Both the position numbers and the translations under genes were made by a program. 15,989 bases of DNA from an uncultured bacterium (GTDB lineage: Bacteria; Patescibacteriota; Minisyncoccia; Phycocordibacterales; UBA9973), in contig CAITSL010000018.1 in NCBI GenBank assembly GCA_903895055.1, positions 1 through 15,989 on the forward strand, written 5' to 3'. Under the pieces are notes generated by a model. The model was not told the DNA's origin. It did no database searches and saw nothing but the letters and a program-made list of their open reading frames with translations. This document shows positions 1 through 4,711 of the stretch, piece after piece (position 1 is the first letter of the stretch; each line of letters begins with the position of its first letter).

Positions 1-37
1 AAATTAATTAATAATTATTATTTCCTATATTATTATC

Positions 38-53
38 AAATACGAAAGTATTT
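38..53. other. Small hairpin downstream of ruvC
   Basis: AAATAC and GTATTT form a perfect 6-bp stem around a GAAA tetraloop, 31 bases beyond the ruvC stop in the ruvC direction. No T-tract follows on either strand, so a terminator role is weak. The flanking 1-60 stretch is almost purely A/T. Confidence 0.35.
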
Positions 54-75
54 AGCAATAGAAAAAGAGCAAAAC

Positions 76-84
76 TGTGGATAA
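76..84 (-). promoter_or_regulatory. Perfect DnaA-box 9-mer
   Basis: TGTGGATAA on the plus strand is the exact reverse complement of the consensus DnaA box TTATCCACA. It directly abuts the ruvC stop codon (85-87) and lies beside a very AT-rich 60-bp stretch at the window edge. A single box can occur by chance in an AT-rich genome, so the role is uncertain. Confidence 0.4.
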
Positions 85-573
85 CTATCTAAGGCAAGCA
101 GATGCGGTTAACGCGCAAGCTATTGCATCTAGTTCGTCGTCTGAATCTTGTCCGCCTTTGGAGGATTTTGGTTTATCGATGTCCACTAACAGCCTGACCA
201 TTTTCATCACTTGTTCTTTATTGGCCTTGCCGTAGCCGGTAGTGGCAATTTTGATTTGGGGAGGGGAAGCCTCGAATATTTTCATGCCGGCTCTGGCGCA
301 TTCATAAATCACAACTCCGCGCGCTTCAGCCACATGCATGACTGTTTTTTGATTGGTGGTAAAAAACAGAGTTTCGATTGCCAAAACCTCTGGTTTGTAT
401 TTTTTGATTATTTTTTTTACTTCTTCGCCGATAAGGGCAAGCCTTTCGGAAAATTCCAATTTAGCCGAAGTCTTAAAACATTCAGAAAAAAGCACCAAAT
501 CTTTAGATTTATTTTTTTCTATTATTGCTATTCCAAGTCTTTCAAACCCTGGGTCAATTCCTAAAATACGCAT
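85..573 (-). CDS. ruvC: Crossover junction endodeoxyribonuclease RuvC
   Basis: RuvC is the homodimeric nuclease that cuts Holliday junctions after RuvAB branch migration. The 162-aa product is close to the usual length. The RNase H-like fold begins with MRILGIDPG, placing catalytic Asp7. Glu67 lies in LAIETLFF, and the C-terminal DDELDA supplies Asp146 and Asp149 with the family's D-x2-D spacing. ANKEQV near residue 118 matches the conserved segment before the last catalytic pair. The start is the ATG at 571-573, with TATAAT (580-585) six bases upstream, so the mRNA is probably leaderless although yebC ends only 17 bp upstream. The stop is TAG. yebC and ruvB follow the same strand, the common ruv arrangement, but ruvA lies 10 kb away. 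No defect is visible. Confidence 0.96.
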   Translation of the reverse strand: MRILGIDPGFERLGIAIIEKNKSKDLVLFSECFKTSAKLEFSERLALIGEEVKKIIKKYKPEVLAIETLFFTTNQKTVMHVAEARGVVIYECARAGMKIFEASPPQIKIATTGYGKANKEQVMKMVRLLVDIDKPKSSKGGQDSDDELDAIACALTASACLR

Positions 574-579
574 GGGTTT

Positions 580-585
580 ATTATA
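580..585 (-). promoter_or_regulatory. -10 box for leaderless ruvC
   Basis: The minus strand reads TATAAT, then six bases, then the ruvC ATG. It sits in the 17-bp gap after yebC, so ruvC can be transcribed separately from yebC-ruvB. Confidence 0.55.
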
Positions 586-590
586 GTAAA

Positions 591-1127
591 TTATTCTGCA
601 TTAGTATAAATTTCTTGGATGTCATCTAGCTCTTCGAGTTCATCTACGAGCTTGTCTAGTAGTTCTAGATCAGAATCAGAGAGGGGAATAGTGGTCGTTG
701 GTTTCCAGATTATTCCTTCCGGAGTTGTTTCCTTGGCAAAAGACCAAACAACAGAGCCAATCCCAGCAAGAGCAAAACCATTTTTTACTAAAATATGTTT
801 TATATCTTGCACAGTTCTATTTTTGCTGTCGGTCAGAGTTTCAATCATAAGACCCACTCCTCCTGGGCCATAAGCTTCATAAAGAACTGCGTCCATATGC
901 GCTCCCGGCTCAGAAGCCTTTTTTATTGCTCTTTCAATCACATCATTGGGCATATTTACTTTTCTGGCTTTTTCAATCGCAGAGCGAAGCCCTGGGGAAT
1001 CTTTTCCACCCGAGAGTTTTGCTTCTACGGAAATAAAACGTACCAACTTAGAAAAAATTTTACTTTTTTTAGCATCAGTGATACCCTTTTGTCTTTTGAT
1101 TTGTGTCCATTTATTATGACCAGACAT
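591..1127 (-). CDS. yebC: YebC/TACO1-family protein, internally shortened
   Basis: YebC-family proteins are found next to ruv genes. They were long annotated as transcription regulators and are now linked to relief of ribosome stalling at difficult peptides. The N-terminus MSGHNKWTQIKRQK, the basic DAKKSKIFSKL segment, NMPNDVIERAIKKA and YEAYGPGGVG are family hallmarks. At 178 aa the protein is well below the usual 240-250 aa. The missing part is internal: after GSVVWSF (about residue 128) only some 30 residues remain before the conserved end ELDDIQEIYTNAE, so much of the third domain is absent. Both ends are intact and the frame is open, so this looks like a compact version and not decay. 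It lies between ruvC and ruvB. The start ATG is preceded by TATAAC at eight bases. Confidence 0.9.
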   Translation of the reverse strand: MSGHNKWTQIKRQKGITDAKKSKIFSKLVRFISVEAKLSGGKDSPGLRSAIEKARKVNMPNDVIERAIKKASEPGAHMDAVLYEAYGPGGVGLMIETLTDSKNRTVQDIKHILVKNGFALAGIGSVVWSFAKETTPEGIIWKPTTTIPLSDSDLELLDKLVDELEELDDIQEIYTNAE

Positions 1128-1134
1128 GAGAATT

Positions 1135-1150
1135 AGTTATAAGTTAAAAG
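1135..1150. repeat. AGTTATAAGTTAAAAG repeat, spacer copy
   Basis: This 16-mer in the yebC-ruvB spacer is identical to bases 4457-4472 inside tsaE. The minus strand of the repeat provides TATAAC (1136-1141), the best -10 candidate for yebC, eight bases before its ATG. Confidence 0.6.
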
Positions 1151-1163
1151 TTATAAAGTTTAA

Positions 1164-2174
1164 TTATAATAATTTTTTTTGTAAATTGGCTGGAATGTCG
1201 AAACCAATATGCTGATATGCTTTTTCTGTCGCTACGCGTCCTCGAGCAGTACGCTCTAAAAGGCCAAGCTGGATTAAATATGGTTCTACCACTTCTTCGA
1301 GAGTTGCTTCTTCTTCAGACAACGCGGCTGCCATAGTTTTGAGTCCCACCGGGCCACCTTTAAATTTTTTAATTAAAACTTCTAAAAATTTTCTATCAGA
1401 ACTATTTAATCCAATATCATCAATTGCAAGCATACTAAGGGCGCTTTTTACCGTTTCCTTATCTAATTTCTTTTTATTTACCTGAGCGTAGTCGCGAACC
1501 CGTTTCAAAAAATAATTAGCGGTACGGGGAGTGAAACGGCTGCGCTTTGCTATTTCTTCTAACCCCTCTTTTTCTAATTCTATTTCAAGCAAACGGCTAG
1601 ACCGTTTCACTATTTCCATGATTTCACCATTCGAATAAAATTCCAAACGAAAAACTCCGCCGGAAAAACGCGAACGTAGGGGAGAGGAAACTAATGCGAC
1701 TCGAGTAGTAGCTGCGATTAAAGTGAAAGGAGGCAGGTCAAGTTGGATAGTGCGAGCGGATGGACCTTTGCCGATAATAATATCCAAAACCCCAGACTCC
1801 ATCGCCGGGTATAGAATTTCTTCCACCATTTTATTCAAGCGATGGATTTCATCAATAAATAGAATGTCCCCTGGAGAAAGATTCGTGAGGATAGAAGCGA
1901 GATCACCGACTTTTTCAATCGCCGGACCGGAAGTTATTTTCATTTGTTTGCCGGTTTCTTTGGCGATCAGATGCGCCAGAGTAGTTTTTCCCAAGCCCGG
2001 AGGTCCATAAAAGAGGATATGTTCCGGAATATGGCCACGCTCCTCCGCTGCCCGAAGCAGGATTTTAACGTTGTCTTTTATGTGTTTTTGGCCAATATAC
2101 TCGTCCCAACGGGTCGGGCGGAGAGTCTGATCCAGTAATACTTCTTCAATTTTTTCCTTTTTTTCGCTTGACAT
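1164..2174 (-). CDS. ruvB: Holliday junction branch migration helicase RuvB
   Basis: RuvB is the AAA+ motor that forms hexameric rings on either side of the RuvA-bound junction. The 336-aa product has the standard length. Walker A is GPPGLGKTT (residues 57-65), Walker B is ILFIDEIHR with Asp108-Glu109, and ATTR followed by SSPLRSRF gives sensor 1 and the arginine-finger region. The C-terminal winged helix contains KFKGGPVGLKTMAAAL and ends in the family-typical YLIQLGLLERTARGR and AYQHIG. It is first in the ruvB-yebC-ruvC set on this strand. A possible promoter on the minus strand is TTGATA (2210-2215) with TATAGC (2189-2194). The -35 overlaps a DnaA-box-like 9-mer. Confidence 0.97.
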   Translation of the reverse strand: MSSEKKEKIEEVLLDQTLRPTRWDEYIGQKHIKDNVKILLRAAEERGHIPEHILFYGPPGLGKTTLAHLIAKETGKQMKITSGPAIEKVGDLASILTNLSPGDILFIDEIHRLNKMVEEILYPAMESGVLDIIIGKGPSARTIQLDLPPFTLIAATTRVALVSSPLRSRFSGGVFRLEFYSNGEIMEIVKRSSRLLEIELEKEGLEEIAKRSRFTPRTANYFLKRVRDYAQVNKKKLDKETVKSALSMLAIDDIGLNSSDRKFLEVLIKKFKGGPVGLKTMAAALSEEEATLEEVVEPYLIQLGLLERTARGRVATEKAYQHIGFDIPANLQKKLL

Positions 2175-2208
2175 TTATTTTTGAATATGCTATACTCGAG
2201 GTAGTTCT

Positions 2209-2240
2209 TTATCAACAGGGTATCCCCAGAGGTATCCACA
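2209..2240 (+). promoter_or_regulatory. Three phased DnaA-box-like 9-mers
   Basis: TTATCAACA (2209-2217), GTATCCCCA (2220-2228) and GTATCCACA (2232-2240) match the DnaA box TTATCCACA at 8, 7 and 8 of 9 bases. All point the same way, with starts 11 and 12 bp apart, about one helical turn. They lie between the candidate ruvB promoter and a plus-strand promoter. DnaA or another regulator could bind here; the identity is inferred. Confidence 0.4.
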
Positions 2241-2248
2241 TTATAGCA

Positions 2249-2275
2249 TTTACATGTATTTCTTTATAGTATAAT
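2249..2275 (+). promoter_or_regulatory. Promoter of candidate ncRNA
   Basis: TTTACA (2249-2254) and a perfect TATAAT (2270-2275) are separated by 15 bp, slightly short of the optimum. Transcription would begin near 2282 and run into the structured region. No plus-strand protein gene lies downstream before the convergent pilB. Confidence 0.5.
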
Positions 2276-2281
2276 CAAATA

Positions 2282-2470
2282 AGAGATTAGTTATTTTTAT
2301 TTGAAGAGAAGAGGACACAAATCTCTAAGCAATCAGCCATCGGTTATATAAATTTACGTAGGACATTCTGGTTATTTTTTAAATTTACTGGAATTATCCT
2401 TCAAGGGTTTGTTACTTTCGGAGTTTATCTCTGAAAGGATTGTTTAGAGATTTGTGTTTTTTTATTTTTT
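2282..2470 (+). ncRNA. Candidate structured ncRNA, 6S-like architecture
   Basis: In the 331-bp gene-free spacer between ruvB and pilB, bases 2315-2334 and 2438-2457 pair over 20 bp (19 Watson-Crick and one G-U) and a T-rich tail follows. Inside, 2360-2372 pairs with 2387-2400 as an apical stem with a small internal loop and two G-U pairs. A second hairpin, CTTTCGGAG with CTCTGAAAG (2415-2423/2429-2437, loop TTTAT), stacks directly on the closing stem. Unpaired strands of 25 and 14 bases flank the apical stem. A long closing stem, a central bubble with a 3'-side hairpin and an apical stem recall 6S RNA, the RNA polymerase-binding regulator. No sequence hallmark of 6S, SRP, tmRNA or RNase P RNA was recognised. 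AGAGATT at 2282-2288 could also pair with AATCTCT (2320-2326) in competition with the closing stem. Confidence 0.55.
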
Positions 2471-2506
2471 ATGAAATAAAAAATACCCTGAGCGAAGTCG
2501 AAGGGT
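2463..2506. terminator. Bidirectional terminator between ncRNA and pilB
   Basis: TATTTTTTAT (2463-2472) and ATAAAAAATA (2476-2485) form a perfect 10-bp stem around GAA. On the minus strand, ACCCT...AGGGT (2485-2505) followed by ATTTTTT ends pilB. On the plus strand the T-rich tail after the ncRNA stem ends that transcript. The minus-strand hairpin is made by a copy of the 20-bp palindromic repeat. Confidence 0.65.
2486..2505. repeat. Palindromic repeat CCCTGAGCGAAGTCGAAGGG
   Basis: This 20-mer is 17/20 identical to 11414-11433 inside mutM. Two of the three differences (positions 4 and 17) change a T-A pair to a C-G pair, keeping the outer stem. It abuts the pilB stop codon and serves as terminator hairpin. 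Confidence 0.7.
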
Positions 2507-4206
2507 TATTCCTCCGTTAGATCAACTACGCTTTGCACTTCTTCAAAGGAAGTGATGCCATTGATTATTTTTACCATGCCGTCTTGGCGCATGGAGAGGA
2601 TGCCTTGAGTTTTGGCCACTCTTTTTATTTCGCGCTCGCTTGGATTTTGAGGAATTATTTTTTCAATTGCTTCGTCTGTTTTAATTGCTTCAAAAATTCC
2701 AATACGCCCCTTATAACCAGTCATATTACATTTTTCACAACCAACTGCATCGTATAATTTAAATGATGCATTCGGATCAATATGATAATTGGAAAGGCTT
2801 TTGCCTTCTTCTTTAATGCTGTCAGTCACCGTTTTCATAATTTTTGCTTCTTTTTCACTCGGAACTTTTTCTTTTTTACAAACTACGCAAAGTTTTCGAA
2901 CCAGACGCTGAGCCATAGAAAGAGACAAAGCCGAAACCATAATCTTTGGATTTACGTCCAAATCAATTAGGCGAGGAATAACCCCAGCGGCATTATTGGT
3001 ATGTAGAGTGGAAAAAACCATGTGCCCGGTCAGCGCGGACTCTATGGCAATTTTAGCCGTTTCGGCATCTCGAATTTCTCCCACCATCACGACATCTGGA
3101 TCTTGGCGTAGAGCGGAACGGAGTCCTTCCAGAAAGGTATAACCCTTTTCTTCATTTACTTGAGTCTGAGTAATACCAGGTAAATGATACTCGATTGGGT
3201 CTTCAATGGTAATAATTTTTATTTCCGGAGAATATATTTTCCGCAAAAAGGCATAAAGAGTGGTAGTCTTTCCGGAGCCAGTCGGACCGGTTATTAAAAT
3301 CAAACCGTTTGGTTTTTTAATTTCTTCTTCAATGACCGAAAAAAGAAATGGCTCAATGCCGATTTCCTCAAGATTTACTTGAATAGATTTTGGGTCCAAA
3401 ATACGCATCACGATGGATTCTCCATAAGCCCCGGGAATCATGGAAGATCGGATACTAATTTCTTCGGCTCCTTCTTCAATACTGAAACGACCGTCTTGGG
3501 CGACCACAGAAGTTAATTTCATGCCAGACAAAAGTTTAATGCGCGAATTCAATAAGTGATATATTTCATGACTAAAAAACATTACATCTTGAAGCACTCC
3601 ATCGAGGCGCAAGCGCAAGCGCGCTCTGTCCTGTTCTGCTTCAATATGAATATCAGAAGCTTTAATCGCGATTCCTCCCGCTAGGATTATTTCCAGAATG
3701 TGAGAAATTTTGTGAACCTGATTCCCTTCGATCGCTCCGGCGACGTACTTTTCAATATCTTGTATCTTCCCTATATCTTTAGCCGTATTCCTCAGGATCT
3801 CCGCAGAGATTTCTATTCCCCCGGACTTGGAACCTTCGGCCATTGAAATTTCTTTATATCTTTCCCAAATTTTATTTAAACTGGCATGAGAAATCATGTA
3901 AAAAGTGGGAACTAAACTTTTTCTTTCCATTTCTTCTTTCAGTTTTGAAATAAGATCATTCGAGGGAGAAAGGATGCCAATGAAAATATTTTTTCCGGAT
4001 AGTTTGAAAGGTCCGACATTCAATTTGTGCGCATCGGCCTCATCTATGGCTCGCAAGGCTTCAGTATCTACCCCTAGGCGAGACATATCAACATAAGGGA
4101 GATTATATTTTGATTCAGCTAATATTTGAACCAATTGCTCTTCCTCTTCCTTGTGCAGGTCGTCTAATTGCTTCTTTTGTTTTTCTTCGTCAAAATCTGA
4201 TGGCAT
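2506..4206 (-). CDS. pilB: PilB/GspE-family assembly ATPase
   Basis: This is a cytoplasmic hexameric ATPase powering type IV pilus or type II secretion-like filament assembly. From the ATG at 4206 it has 566 aa. An N-terminal GspE_N-like domain (about residues 30-120) precedes the secretion-ATPase core: Walker A GPTGSGKTT (about 307-315), Asp box IITIEDPIEY, Walker B DPDVVMVGEIRD (about 369-380) and His box TGHMVFSTLHT. A zinc-binding CVVC...CEKC set (Cys440, 443, 490, 493) is typical of PilB/GspE and unlike the retraction ATPase PilT. An ATG at 4224 is also in frame, but TATAAT (4213-4218) lies between the two and six bases before the inner ATG, so 4206 is preferred. No pilin, PilC or peptidase gene lies in the window. 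It is divergent from tsaE. Confidence 0.92.
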   Translation of the reverse strand: MPSDFDEEKQKKQLDDLHKEEEEQLVQILAESKYNLPYVDMSRLGVDTEALRAIDEADAHKLNVGPFKLSGKNIFIGILSPSNDLISKLKEEMERKSLVPTFYMISHASLNKIWERYKEISMAEGSKSGGIEISAEILRNTAKDIGKIQDIEKYVAGAIEGNQVHKISHILEIILAGGIAIKASDIHIEAEQDRARLRLRLDGVLQDVMFFSHEIYHLLNSRIKLLSGMKLTSVVAQDGRFSIEEGAEEISIRSSMIPGAYGESIVMRILDPKSIQVNLEEIGIEPFLFSVIEEEIKKPNGLILITGPTGSGKTTTLYAFLRKIYSPEIKIITIEDPIEYHLPGITQTQVNEEKGYTFLEGLRSALRQDPDVVMVGEIRDAETAKIAIESALTGHMVFSTLHTNNAAGVIPRLIDLDVNPKIMVSALSLSMAQRLVRKLCVVCKKEKVPSEKEAKIMKTVTDSIKEEGKSLSNYHIDPNASFKLYDAVGCEKCNMTGYKGRIGIFEAIKTDEAIEKIIPQNPSEREIKRVAKTQGILSMRQDGMVKIINGITSFEEVQSVVDLTEE

Positions 4207-4212
4207 AGGGAA

Positions 4213-4218
4213 ATTATA
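4213..4218 (-). promoter_or_regulatory. -10 box that decides the pilB start
   Basis: The minus strand reads TATAAT six bases before ATG 4206. The box lies downstream of the alternative ATG at 4224, so a transcript from it cannot include that codon. Confidence 0.5.
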
Positions 4219-4243
4219 CCCCATTTAACTTTAAAACTAAAGA

Positions 4244-4252
4244 TGTTATCAT
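4244..4252 (+). promoter_or_regulatory. Extended -10 for leaderless tsaE
   Basis: TGTTATCAT is a TGn-extended -10 box. The tsaE ATG follows after six bases. It is divergent from the pilB promoter 26 bp away. Confidence 0.5.
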
Positions 4253-4258
4253 CAAAAC

Positions 4259-4693
4259 ATGATAAGTCGTTCAAGCAAAGAAACAGAAAAAATAGCCAAA
4301 GAATTCTTAATTGGGTTAACCCCACTTAAAAACAAAGCTACTGTTGTTGGATTGTATGGCGAGCTTGGAACAGGCAAAACTACTTTTACGAAAAGTGTGG
4401 CAAAAATACTTGGAATAAAAAGTAAAGTAAATAGCCCGACATATGTGATAATGAAAAGTTATAAGTTAAAAGGTAAAAGTTATAAGAACTTGTTTCACAT
4501 AGACGCCTATCGTTTGAAAAATGAAAAAGAATTATTGCATTTGGGCTGGAATGAAATTATTGAAAATAAAGAACACCTAGTTTTCATTGAATGGCCGGAA
4601 AATGTCATTAAAGCTCTGCCCAAAAAGCATCATCAAATTCATATAACTCACACCAAAGAAGGGCATAGGAAATTTAGGATAAAAAAAGTGTAA
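4259..4693 (+). CDS. tsaE: tRNA t6A threonylcarbamoyladenosine biosynthesis ATPase TsaE
   Basis: TsaE is the P-loop ATPase that works with TsaD and TsaB to complete N6-threonylcarbamoylation of A37 in ANN-decoding tRNAs. The 144-aa product has Walker A GELGTGKT (34-41), the SPTYVI segment (59-64), HIDAYRL with Asp82, and FIEWPENV with Glu111-Trp112, all in family order and spacing. Between SPTYVI and HIDAYRL there are a few extra residues, MKSYKLKGKSYK, encoded by two 12-bp direct repeats (4454-4465 and 4475-4486) that match a repeat in the yebC-ruvB spacer. The gene is followed 18 bp later by the polA ATG. None of tsaB, tsaC or tsaD is in the window. Confidence 0.93.
   Translation: MISRSSKETEKIAKEFLIGLTPLKNKATVVGLYGELGTGKTTFTKSVAKILGIKSKVNSPTYVIMKSYKLKGKSYKNLFHIDAYRLKNEKELLHLGWNEIIENKEHLVFIEWPENVIKALPKKHHQIHITHTKEGHRKFRIKKV
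4454..4486 (+). repeat. In-frame AAAAGTTATAAG direct repeat in tsaE
   Basis: Two identical 12-mers start 21 bp (7 codons) apart, giving the peptide KSYKLKGKSYK. Bases 4457-4472 are identical to 1135-1150 in the yebC-ruvB spacer. The repeat lies just before the conserved HIDAYRL, where homologues vary in length. Confidence 0.6.
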
Positions 4694-4695
4694 AA

Positions 4696-4704
4696 TGCTA
4701 TAAT
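4696..4704 (+). promoter_or_regulatory. Extended -10 for leaderless polA
   Basis: TGCTATAAT is a perfect TATAAT with the TGn extension, overlapping the end of tsaE. The polA ATG follows after seven bases. This excludes the in-frame TTG at 4706 as start. Confidence 0.6.
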
Positions 4705-4711
4705 TTTGGGT

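Noticed and set aside
619..873. Serine-rich plus-strand open frame opposite yebC
   Set aside because: It is the antisense of the acidic Glu/Asp codons at the yebC C-terminus and has no start signal or homology.
2209..2240. Calling the DnaA-box-like cluster the chromosome origin
   Set aside because: No dnaA or dnaN nearby, the matches are imperfect, and the skew over the genome cannot be read from one window.
4706..4711. TTG start for polA two codons upstream of the ATG
   Set aside because: It begins one base after the perfect TATAAT (4699-4704), so it would lie upstream of the expected transcription start; ATG 4712 fits the spacing seen at other genes.
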